64,000 bases of DNA from Tigriopus japonicus (Eukaryota; Arthropoda; Copepoda; Harpacticoida; Harpacticidae): positions 10,405,331-10,469,330 of the forward strand of contig CM021318.1 of the NCBI GenBank assembly GCA_010645155.1, written 5' to 3'. Below, one piece after another: positions 9,827 through 21,200 of the stretch. The position numbers were made by a program, and so were the translations under genes. Below the pieces are notes generated by a model. The model was not told the origin of the DNA, did not search any database, and worked only from the letters and a program-made list of their open reading frames with translations. Numbering within the stretch: the first letter of the stretch is position 1; every line of letters starts with the position of its first letter.

Positions 9827-12800
9827 TAGAACCGAGTTCAGTAGTGAAGTCCAAAGTTTGTTTCCTTCTCCGTACGGAAGTCATTAACGACGGTGGGTAT
9901 ATTGTTGTTCTTATCAATGGCTCTGCTACATAAAAGAACGCATGAGCATAAATAGTATTGAATGCTGGCTGCATTTATTCGTATGCACCCACACACCCAC
10001 TACATACACTGACTGCATATCAGGTAAAGCTGATGCGATGTCCTTCCTGATAAAAAAGTGAAGCGGACGGTCCATGAAAGGCTTTCTAATTGCTCGTGAT
10101 CATTTCGAAGATCGTCCCAATTTCCCCAGATCCATTGGTATGTTTTGGTTCTCACCGACCTTGGTTCAGTTCCAGAAACCCTTATCAAGTCAGATTTATG
10201 GCCCACAGATTAAGTGCTGAAACGATCTTGATCTGTGGTGACGAAAAAACATGATACTACTTTTGGCACAATTTTGTGGGGGTATTTTTGAAATAAATTA
10301 TGTGGTTTGCATAATAATCAACCTTGCCCCTTGCCATATTTGCCACGACTTTCGAACACTTGCGTGAAATAAAATAAAAATGTGAAGTAAATCAGCTTGA
10401 TATTCGTATCAAGAGGTTTCGATAACAATTATTTTTTTGAAATGACAAAATTTCATTTACGCGCAATGTTTATCTGTTTATTTTGCTCAACTGAAAGGCT
10501 CTCTTTCTTATCAGATAGTTTTTTCGAAAAGTCATAAAAGTTTACTATTATGATGCATTTGATGCTTACGTAAGAAGAAAATTAATATATGTGATTAAAA
10601 AGCAACATTTTGCTAGAAACAAGTTTCTATTGTGCGGGCTTATTGGAATCAGTGAGAAAAATGTTGTAGGAACTTTTTAGGTATCATCACAATGGTGTCT
10701 TACTGACCCCTTTGACATAATTTTGAACTGAGCTTACCAACAAAATTTAAACAAATATGAACTTCAAAGTGTATATTTAACCAAATTAGGAATTGATTGG
10801 CCTTCCAAACATGTGACTTCATCTTCCGTGTTTAGCATTCAGAATATCACCACGTCATTTATGCTCGTACTGACATTTTCCTAGCAAACACCGGAAACCT
10901 TAAGATGGCTAAGCATTTCGACTCCTTTGAAATACTCTTTTAAAAATCTCATTTATAGTTTTTTGTTGTCAGTTTTGAAACAATTGCTTAATTATATTTT
11001 TATATAAAAATTTAATTCTGCCATGAAAAGGTGGAAACTTTCAGACAACAGCAGACAAATGCAAAGTTAGACTGTCGAGAATTGCCATTCAGCATTTCCA
11101 AAGAATGCCTGTTCGAACAAAAGAAAAAGAAACGATGCAATTCTGCATGTCCAATCATCCTGAAATGAATGGTCAATGGTCATGGGTCTAAAGAAAATAC
11201 TGTATGTGACGAGAATAGCGATTGGTTTGGGTAGCCGATGATGTGTGAAGAAAATGAAGGTCAGACGTTCAGTATTTCCATCCATTCACTTGTCAATGAG
11301 TGTACGTACCCATAACTGAGTGAAGACATGGTTGCCTATAGGCACTTTTTGGCCAGTCTTTAAGGATCCTTTAGAATTCCTTTGGTCAGAGTCTGCTCTT
11401 CTAAATGCTTTGGTGAACGCCAAAAAGAAGGATTTATTTCAAGAACAAAGATTGTGATATCACAATGCAACACTCCAGACCAAAGCTGGGTAGAATCCAG
11501 AATCCATCCTTATCATAGCTTATACATGTATTGCATTGTCTAGACTTGATAATTTATAGGTACTCTACCAGTCTTCGTGCCTTTTTTTTATTTGCACAAA
11601 TTGATCATTAGGATCGCATAAAGGAAGTATAATTTTTTCAAAAGGTGGAAAGTTGTCAAAAATAAAGTTCTTTTGCTCCACTTATTTTTCCTTCCTTTAA
11701 TAAACCGTAGTTCGTCTCAGTATCTACCTTTTGCTTCATCAGCGATTTTCCTGCGCTGAAAGTCTCTGTTATCCAACCAACAAAATTGCCTTTGTGATCT
11801 GACCAAGTTAGGCGAAAAGGTCCAATAAGATGAATGACAGATTTGTTCAAAGGATTTTTTCCATAAGAAAATGTTTGGTTTCAAATCCTTAAGTCAATCA
11901 TGACGTTTCATGACGTGTTCTTACACATAAAGTAACACCTCGGTCCTTTTGTCAACCCAATAAGGGTTAATTTCTGTCAGTGGTTTCTCAAATGTTCCAA
12001 TCTGGTCAGTCAATAGATCAAGTGATATCAGTCGACCGAAAAGGGGGAGAAAAGTAAGCTTGGGGTGGAAAGTAGCCCTTTTGTCTCAAGCACCGGTGAT
12101 CAGAGAGTACACGAGAGAGAGTTTCAAATTAAGCTGCCCATTATGTTGGCAAAAACTTATGGCGTTGAGTGTTTGTTTCCTTAAGTTAGCAACCAGGTAA
12201 AAAGTCGTTGAAGAACTGAGGACACACACGACCATGATCTAGATCTGAAAGAGACTGAGCGACACACTGTCTCTCTTTTGTTTGTGCTCTTTGATTGGAA
12301 AACTTGTGGATATGGATATTGAAATGGTTCCATGGCCGGTTTTCGAGGAGCATCAAAACCACTGAAGCAAGTTCTCAAGCAGAATGAAAGCTAACTTGAG
12401 AGCACTTGAAATACTGGACCAGATGGTCCTGCATCTTTAATGACTTTGTCATTGGGATAAACTTGGGAATCCAAGGCGTTGTGGTCGAATCAAAACTGAG
12501 GCTACGGGTAATATACTTAAAAGCTGGCCTGAAGAGCTACAATACGTACAATATACTGTATATTTTATGTCAGTTTTTCGAGAAAATCGGATGTGGCAAA
12601 TAAACTACGAAGACAAATGAGTTAGTTGCTGCAAAGTTTCCAAAATGACATCTAATTGTGCTGCTTCCAAGGTTACGAGGGGAAAACAACTAAAAGTTGA
12701 ACATCAAATTTTAAGCTACCAAGGTTTAAAAAAAAAGACATTTTCACCTCTATCGGAGTTGAACAGAAAATGAACAACATTCGGTAAAACAAAATAAGAC

Positions 12801-13211
12801 ATGAACATTAGGATTTCTAGAGGTCATGGCTTTATTACTTATCATTATCAATTGCCAGTCTTATTCAACACCAGTAATGTGGTCCACCGAAAAATGCTCT
12901 TTTGCTTGAAAGATCCCTTGTCACGAATTTAGTGGAATAAGTTGCTTCAGAAAAAAGGAGAAATCTCTAAATGTTGCATTATGTTGTATCTACGTTGCAT
13001 TAAAATTCACTAAAATTTTGAGTTTTTCAACTTGCCCCATCTCTCTCCATGAATCTGGTTCATGGAGAAAGCTCCAATAACTTGAATTGCTTGGAAACCA
13101 TGACTTATTACTGTGTTCCATGACGAGAACAATACACATACTTTTCGAAGCTTGTTCATTTTTTAGAGAACTTCCCCCTCTTCCTCTCGCTCATCCCTCA
13201 TGATCACTTAC
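9827..13211. other. Intergenic or long-intron DNA, no gene recognised
   Basis: AT-rich, with no ORF that I can link to a family. A 10-bp perfect hairpin (TCTCCATGAA / TTCATGGAGA, loop of five) lies near 13046-13070. Confidence 0.5.
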
Positions 13212-13364
13212 TCTCTCCCAAGTGGAGGAAGCCCATCCCATGGGACAGTGGAAGGTCTCTGGACGAGGGTGGGACAAGCTTCTTCATAACCAGGCCAACT
13301 GAATGGGGATTGTAAATATGGAATGCAGCACATTTTGTACGCCCATTTTCGAAGCCTGGAGATC
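13212..13364 (-). CDS. Orphan exon-like segment (unrecognised product)
   Basis: On the minus strand, a strong acceptor (long C/T tract ending TTCCCTCTCAG, AG at 13366-13365) is followed by 153 nt of open frame and an ideal donor GTAAGTG (GT at 13211-13210). The segment begins with the last two nucleotides of a codon and ends with one, so it is phase-symmetric, like a cassette exon. It would encode about 50 residues including FENGRTKCAAFHIYNPHS and VGLVMKKLVPPSSRDLPLSH. I recognise no domain and could not find partner exons. It may belong to a gene with very large introns, or be a chance pairing of strong splice motifs. Confidence 0.35.
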
Positions 13365-16300
13365 CTGAGAGGGAAGAAGGGGAGGAGGAAGTAAGCTGAG
13401 ACTCATCATCGTTATGACTTATGGGCAACCTCAATTGCAATGTTGCAGAGTGCATCATGCATGCTGTCTTCGCTCCTCAAAATACGTCAACCAACCTTTT
13501 GTCTAAATGCGTGGTCACATTATTCAAATCAATGCATTGTCATGCCACCATTGATTTGTCAAAGTATTGATGCAATGTTAAACTTCCATCAGGAGGGAAA
13601 GCCTGTAATGGAAAAAATGACAAACTTTATCTTACAAAAACCTACAATCTTATTTCAGTTGGGCTAACATGCCCCATTCATAGACATAGGGGTACTGGAT
13701 ATTATCCCACTTTATGAGACCATGTGTTTGGAATTCCAACAAGGCCAATTTTGAGAGCATTTGTTGGGCATGTAGAGCTCACAAACCCATAAAGTAAATC
13801 AAAATGCAGTTGGTTTTTCTTTTGAGTGAACAAAGTCTCCGAAGAAGAAGACGAAGAAGATGGGGGGCCCTGATTTGAAATGCAGTTGTTCCTTTCCATT
13901 CTGAGACACATCGTCAAGTTAAAGGAATTGAACTTGACACTCTATTGTCTTCCGATGAGTACTATGTTGCACTATCAACAATCAGGAACTATTACAACAG
14001 CCACAACAAAGAGTCCAAGTTTGGCACTTCATATGCTCACATCCACATGGTGTAGAAGGGATTTCTTTCACTCGCCAATGGATAGAGAGAATGGGTTCTG
14101 GCTGTTGTTTCAGACGTGCATTCGGATTCTTGAGCTAAGCAGGACATTTCCGTTGGAACTTTTCTGAATTGAGCTTTCTGAAAACGAGAGGAGAAAGAAC
14201 GACAAGTTGCGTCAAAAAGTTGGGATTTAAGTTAGCCTGGCTGAAAAATGGAACTCGAGATTAAAATGGCACTAGAATTGTCATTGGTAAGATAAGTAGA
14301 CGGGAACAAAAAACTGGAAAGATTCATTCAATCATTGTCAACCAATGAAGAAGTCTTCTCACTTCTTTGACAAGATGCGTTTTCTCATTCGCTGGAGCAA
14401 TATTTCCGAAAGATTTCACCCGCAAACTGGGTCCATAAACAATGACAATCTGCCTCCGGAAAGACTCACACCAAGCGAATGAAAAAGCCGGGGTGATGAG
14501 GGGGGCTCAAGGACTTTTTCCCTCCCTTCACGAAACCACGTGGTTATTAACCCAAATCGACGCATCCTTTATTCTGCGAATGGACAAAGAGAAGGAACAA
14601 AGTCGAAACGAGTGGATGCTTTTGACCTGGATTTCAGGTTCAGAGAGTGCTTGCAAGTAATTGAGCAATAAATGGCTTTCATTTCTTAAAGATGTCATTA
14701 TAATGTACCCGGGATTGGCTTGCACCAATGAAGTCGTTTATTTACATATAGAGTAACTTAAGAATGTATCTCTGGAAATGTGTGCGGTGTTCCCATTCGA
14801 TGGGATGGAGACAGCGACCTAATGTGATTTCTATTCCGTCATCAGCGAGATCATATTCGATTGACCTTGGGGTTCACGGTGGTGGGATAAAACCCAAGTT
14901 AGACACACAAGGAGATCGACGTACAGCTAGCTCCACGACCATCAACCATATCGATGCATATCTCCCCAGCTCTTGGCCTAAAGGAGAATGTTCAAGTCTC
15001 ACTTATGCTGATCTAATGACGATACAAAATGCCATTATCTACAAATTGAATCACGCCATGTTCCCAAACGAGATCTCTATCGCACCTGTTTGGTTCATCG
15101 AGGATTGTCTTGGCCTTGATGTCGTTTCCTCTACTCACCAGGAATAAATATGGTGTTCAGCAACACATTTTGTTCCCGGATTTGTTACACCAGCCTCCCT
15201 CAGGAATTTGACTTGATTTGCCCCAAATCGAACAACGATTTCGTTCTCGGGGTAGACGTAAGCCTACGAGTCCACATAAATCATGCTCATCCCAGAGTGT
15301 TCTACGTAGTTCTATGAGTGGTTAGTTGGTTGGACCAGTTGGGACCCTACCCCGAATTTGGTCGCTGTGCTATGTTATTTCGTTCAAATACGTCCTCGTC
15401 GCCTGTCTTGAGTACTATGTGTATGAGTGTGCTCAGTGCCAGTAGCAGCGAGAAATGTGTTCCATCTTCCCAACATATGCAGGGTTCTCATGTACAGAGT
15501 AGAAAACCGATTATGTGTTGGAGACTGGAAGAAACATCCTGAATATATTACCATAATCTCTATGAATGAAGAGCCTCCTGCTTTGGACCCTCCAAGTATG
15601 AATAAACTGCTTTCAAATGGTAGCTAAATTCAAGTGCAGTCACACAACCCAAACAAGGACTCGACCAATGACGACGTCCATTTCATGCTTCCTACCTCTT
15701 GGGGGGATTTTAGCTGTGAGGATGAAATCTGTTGTTTGTCATGATGCCACGTTTTTCTCCTATTTCTACATTGTACATAACCACTTTCTCTTTCGTCCGA
15801 CAATCATAAGTGCCAAAGTCTACTCACAAACACAAAAGGGTAAGTTTGAAATCCTGCCAAGAGAGGATACGAAATTGGATTTATTGCCAAAAGAAGCTTC
15901 CCCAAAAGGTGTCAGATGTTTAGCAACTACTTCACAACAGAGCTCGCTTCTCGTTTTCCTCGACAATCTCAGCGCTAAGATTTTTTGCTGGGTTGTTCTT
16001 TTTATGTACGAAATTGTAAAAATGTGGTGCGCATGTCAAACGACCGTGGCAAAAGAGCTTGTGAGATCCCTTTCCGGAGATTTGGAAATCTCTGGATCAT
16101 TGTGATCCTGGTTCAAAACGAATGTGTTAGCAGGTCTCTTTGATATTCCATACACACCCTTTCAACATCATTTCTAGCTACAATACGTAAGAAGGATGGC
16201 TCAGTTTGCACCGTCTGGAACAATCGTCTGGATTTAAAGCTCTATCCCTCTGAAATGTCGTATCAACAAGTGAACTGATTCCCTTTTGTTCAACTCATTA

Positions 16301-16820
16301 CATGGGGGCTTGAAACTGAATCTGCTTATAAATAAATCAAAACTGTGGGCATTCTGTTTTGCTTACTAGTTGTTGCGAAAGCAACTCAAAGTGATTGGAA
16401 AAGTCGGAGCGTTCCAAAAATCCACAGAGGATCAACGAGCACACCCATAAATGGGACATGTTGATGCCCGAACCTCATAAAAGTGGATGAAGCTTAGTGG
16501 AACGAGCAGTGATTTGCAACACGTTCTCCAATGAAATAGCAGCAATTTAGTCACTCAAAGTGCATCTTTCGCACTCAAGCATTGAGAAACCTGGAAAAGC
16601 AGAAGGGTGCCATCGCACTTAAAAGATCCGATTGAAATACTAAAAATGATTTATTGCACTCATGCCAATGAACAAACCCCAAAGCTTTCAAGTATATTGT
16701 CGATGAGAAACCAGATACTTCATCTCGATTTTTTTTTGGGGGGGGGGCGGATTTTTTAATACCGCTACAAGGAATGGGATTCCCTGTAAAGAGAGTTAAT
16801 GATTAATTTAGTTTACAAAA
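13365..16820. other. No gene recognised; several open frames without similarity
   Basis: The longest frame is 14764-15147 on + (127 residues, starting MYLWKCVRCSHSMGW). It is slightly richer in GC than its surroundings but shows no domain, signal or splice chain. Others at 14442-14660, 15318-15542 and 15617-16105 on + are equally anonymous. A G-rich homopolymer tract (T run then about ten G) occurs at 16730-16749. Confidence 0.4.
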
Positions 16821-17174
16821 TTACCGTTTATATGAAATTTGATCTACCAATGAGTTACTGTTGGCAGATCTGTACAACCCTTGAATAGGGGGTTGGTCAG
16901 GAATAGTATTTAAGAATTTGTCCAATCCTGCCTTAAATGCTGTTAAAGGATCAGCTCCTACATTTTCCCTACGAAGACTCATGGGTAACAAATTGAACAA
17001 TGAAGGAGCCCGATAAAGAAGAGAGGAGCACTTCATTGTTCGAACTAGCCTTGATTCCTTAGGATTTGGAGGTGCTCTCAGGACGCACGTAAAACCTCTA
17101 CGATCGCTAAAATTTTGAAGTTTTGAAGTCTTTGTTTTGTGAACTACATGAACTTTGCCATTGTAATGCTTGTT
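16821..17174 (-). mobile_element. C-terminal fragment of a non-LTR retrotransposon ORF2
   Basis: A minus-strand open frame from about 17174 to the TAA at 16821 encodes the tail typical of Jockey/CR1-like ORF2 proteins. It has LQNFSDRRGFTCVLRAPPNP, then ESRLVRT, then SLLYRAPSLFNLLPMSLR (the RxxRLFNxLPxxLR motif), then TAFKAGLDKFLNTIPDQPPI and a short YRSANSNSLVDQI end. The frame ends in a proper stop, while everything 5' (endonuclease, reverse-transcriptase core) is missing, as expected of 5'-truncated insertions. The frame is intact over about 117 codons, so this copy is fairly young. No 3' A-tail or microsatellite is evident just below 16821. Confidence 0.78.
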
Positions 17175-17932
17175 TTACGTGTAATCCCATTGTAATGCTT
17201 GTAATGTTTTCAATTAAAAAACGTTCCTCTTACTTTCTATCAAGAAACCAGGCTTTTTGACTAACCATACCATTCAAATACGATGTCTGTTAAAGTTTAT
17301 TTATGTACCTATAAAGACACAAACAATTTTAGTCCAGTGTATAAGAAATAACGAGACTTTGCAATAATGTTATTTAACTTAAAATCGTGCCAAAAGGGTT
17401 TCGTCGCTTTTTCATCATTTGTTTATGACGATCAAAATTGAACAAAGAAACTTAACATCATGTTACACGTTTGTTTCACAAATTCAAACACGTCGGTTTA
17501 ACGGCCTTGGATTACACTCTCAGCGTTGTTTCTTTGTTTCTAATGCTCTAGTTTCAAATGCATCTGACAACCTAACAAAGTGCTTGAGGATTATTTCTCT
17601 GAGTTGATTATGGTATGCTCAAATATTTGATGAACATAAGTCTCCTCCATTTGAAACGCAGGAACAGTTCTGAGAGTATAATCAACGACTGTTACACTCA
17701 CCGACTTGCTTAATCTGTAATGTCATTACATATATTTTTTTCAGATTTTTGCAAAATCAAGTCTGGTTAACGGTCCTCGAGTAGTACACCTGCCCCAGAT
17801 GTTGCATCTCAAACACTGGAGCTGGGGCGAGGATAAACTCAAAGCCGGGTAATCTGACTTAATTATAGTATACAGTTAAAAAAATCTTACATGGGTTAAC
17901 ATGGGACCCATAGGTAATGAATGGGTTCCCAA

Positions 17933-18073
17933 GGCTCAAGCATACCAAAGTAGAGTATGAGTAACGCTGTTCGAGTATAGTCTCTGTTCATCAGCTGCCT
18001 TTCAAACGCAGCTGATGTACCGAGACCAAACTCTAGCAGCGTTATTTATACTATACTTTGGTATACTTGAGCC
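17933..18073. repeat. Hairpin element, two ~65-nt arms
   Basis: GGCTCAAGCATACCAAAGTA at the left end pairs with the complement of TACTTTGGTATACTTGAGCC at the right end. Pairing continues through AACGCTG / CAGCGTT and GTCTC / GAGAC, and closes with a perfect CATCAGCTGC (17989-17998) / GCAGCTGATG (18008-18017) around a 9-nt loop. Roughly 85% of the arm positions pair. This looks like a small foldback MITE. The stem is about twice the usual length for an animal pre-miRNA, so a miRNA is possible but not favoured. Confidence 0.8.
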
Positions 18074-18134
18074 ATTCGAATTAGTGCACCAAATATCCGT
18101 GCTATTGTTAAGAAATCAATATGAGTAAAGCAGA

Positions 18135-18241
18135 ATCAAGTCAAGCAAACAATCCTTAAGTATACTCTTAGGTCATCCGTTGTGTTTTAAAATCAGTTGC
18201 TAAGTTAAGAGAATACTCAAGGATTGTTAATTTGACAAGAT
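18135..18241. repeat. Second hairpin element adjacent to the first
   Basis: The left arm, AATCAAGTCAAGCAAACAAT then CCTTAAGTATACTCTTA, pairs with the right arm, TAAGAGAATACTCAAGG then ATTGTTAATTTGACAAGATT. Stem pairing is about 85% over ~40 nt with an intervening loop of ~28 nt. It starts only 62 bp after the end of the preceding hairpin, with different sequence, so the two may be parts of one composite element. Confidence 0.7.
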
Positions 18242-21200
18242 TTTGATATTCTTTAGAATTATTCTTACTTGCGTTTTCATGTGACACAATATGCGACCGA
18301 TTTTATCCCCTTAAAGAGACATCATCTAAGGGGTAAGTAAATAGAGCAACTATAAAATTTTGTGTTGCGACAAGTTTGAAACTTTTGGGTAAGCCTGTCC
18401 TTTTTTGCAACTATTTTAAAGACATATTATTTGCATTTTATCTGAAAATACATTTGGTTCTTTATCAGATTTGGTAATATTGGCTGAAGAATAAGTACAA
18501 CTAATTATTTTCAATCTTCCTCTAAATCCCTCTTCAGGAAACCCTTCATGAAAGCATCTTTGTACCATCCTTTTATACCTACCATTTGAGAGATGCGCAA
18601 AAAAATCTGGCAAAATTCTTGGACTATCAAGAATACGACTAATCAACCTTCAACATACGGTCTGTATTGCTAGGTAATATTGAGCCGCGGATATGACCAA
18701 ACAATTTTCATTTCTCTTCCAACGAGTTATCTGGCTACCCGCAAAATTGGCCCCCTCGTTCGTCGTTTAGGTCGTTGTCGTGCACGAGCTTGTTCTCTTC
18801 GACTCCTCTTCCATTTCGTCTTCTTGAGGTTGCTTCGAGGCCGCTTAGTGGGCCTCGAGGATCGGTTAGAGGGAGTGAGTGAGGGAGGAGTGGAGGAGCC
18901 AGCCAACCAACCAGCCAAACAGTAGCCTCCAGCGAGAAAATTGGGAGGTCCCACGGCATACGGGAAAAACTCGAACCGAGAAAGAAGAGAGTCAAGATCC
19001 TTCAGTTCAGGCATGTCGTTTCTGTAGGTGGGGATGTGTCAAGCCGCTCTGACTCGTTCCACCGATACAATTTCATAACGCTTTGCGATCAACGTGATTA
19101 TAAATAAATACCTTTGAAGTGACTTTTGGAGACTCTGAGCATTTATTAGTGCTCTCGTCAAGAGCCACAGTTTGGTTAATGGAGAGAAGTTGGATTCTCC
19201 TCCCACTTTCCCGTGAGTTTTGACGTGACTTTCGTGCAATCGAGTGATCTGTCATGTTCTCTTTTGAGCCCTTTTCAATTCTGAATTTTAAAGGCAAAAG
19301 CGTGCAAAATAGGCTTGATGGTTGAAATTGTGGAACTTGAAGTTTGACTTTAGCTGAGTGAAGTCAAAAGTCGTAAAGTCAAGAAGGTAAGTTTGCTTCA
19401 TTCTCTTCATATTCTTGTACTGAGGATTACTTTTTTTGGGAGCACAACAATACAAACATCAGTGCGGTTGATCGACTGTTTTCTTTTGGGATGCGGAAGT
19501 AATGATGAAAATATTCAATGAGTGCAAAAACGGACCTATTAATCTATTTCTAAGCTTGACCGTAAAAAAACCAAGGTCATAAGCTATTTCCTGTTTATCC
19601 AACAAAAGCAAACAGGTTCAACTAATTACTAGTTTGGCTACTTTCCAAATGATTCGAGTGTCAAACAAAGAGACGTCAACGAAGCTTGTGGCTCAAACCC
19701 TTTCTCAGAAAGCGTGCAAATTCAATGAGTCGGACCATCGAGCCGAGGTTTTTTAGCGGCTTGTTGAACCTATCTCGTTTTCTTGTCTCGTTCCATTTAA
19801 TTCGATCACGTCCTTAAACGCGGAGGCCCTATTTCCTCCAAAAGTGGAGTCATTGGTTCAAGAGCTAACGGATGGGAAGTGGGAACGGTTTGTTTTTTTG
19901 CCAACACCACCGACAGGATTTGACCATAAACCCATCGTGGTTTTGTCATCGCCAAGCAGACAGCATTCATTCCATAGCCAAGACAACGAGAGTAACGAGA
20001 AGCAATCAAAGCTGAAGCAAATCCCGCTCAGCACGGCGTCTTACATTAATCTGATTTTCCTCGTGATTTTTCGCTGTCTCGCTCTCTCTTCGTTGGTGGC
20101 TCGCCAGTTTCAACGGCCTTCTTCTTCATGTCATTTGCTTCTTCTTCATCTGCTCGCTTTTCGCTTTTCGTTCTCCCTCTTTTTCTCGTTGTCTGTCTGT
20201 TTGTCTGTGTGAAAATGAGCGTGTGAGTGGGCCCCACATTTGAGATTTAAGACCGCCACTTGCATCCGCTCAAGGGGCTTACAATAGCTAATGGAGAGAC
20301 CAATGTTGGACATCCAATTGGCGTTGATCCAATGGGATCAAGCGCTAAATTATAACGAGGGGCCTCATATATGTACAGGAACAATACGATCTTTGGCCTT
20401 CCAAGTTTGACTCGCCTCAAATCAAAATCAAGGTCGTGCCTGGCAGATCCCAAATGATTTGGTGGCAAATGGAAGTGAGAGCCTGCCGATTTTGGTGTCA
20501 ATAACCACTAAAGAAAATTGCTCGATTGCCACCAACATCGATGATGTTGGTTGCTTTCCTTTCCTATAAATTCCATGCAATACGTATATGAACCGAGTAC
20601 AACCATGTGGGCGAATGGACTTCAGGCAAGACTGATATGTTGGAGCAAAGGGAGGGGGTTCAAAATGGGATTCTATTTCCTTAAGTACAAAGGACAAATC
20701 AAACTCCTTCTCAATTGCGGAAGGAAGTAAAAAGTTGCTTAAGACCAGAAGAAGCGTGGTTGCATGTTCCAAACTATCTGGTTCCCATTGCCCTCTGTTC
20801 CCGTACACTCAAATAAGCCACAGCCAAATGTGCAGAAAGAGAGAAAAGGAGAGAGAGGACTGTGTATTTTAGGTTGGCGAGAGTGAAAAAGAGGATGAAA
20901 GAAGTGCCAGTCCTATATTTATCAAGCATGTATTTCAATCTTTTTCCGTCCTTTAATGCTGAATAAAACCATTTAATGAGGCACTAGCCTTAAGTTACAC
21001 TATCATAATTTTGAACACAAGTGAAAATTAGCCGAGTGTTATTGGAGGGAAGTTAGTTGATTCTCGAGGGGAGGGGAGGTTCTCAACTCCTTAGTAATTA
21101 AGGGTGGGAATGATGATCGGCATGGCAACTTTGAACCCTTACCCTTCATGGGATTAGCACAGGACCCTCGGAAAAGAAAATAGTGGAATGGAAAAGGCAA

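Noticed and set aside
14764..15147. 127-residue open frame on +
   Set aside because: No domain, signal or splice context; overlapping frames nearby are similarly long, so it is within chance for this GC content.
17933..18073. Pre-miRNA interpretation of the hairpin
   Set aside because: The stem is too long and evenly mismatched for a typical animal pre-miRNA; a foldback element fits better without small-RNA data.
18727..19014. 95-residue minus-strand frame starting MPELKDLDSLLS
   Set aside because: The second half is arginine-rich low complexity from a CpG-rich segment; no similarity and no splice support.
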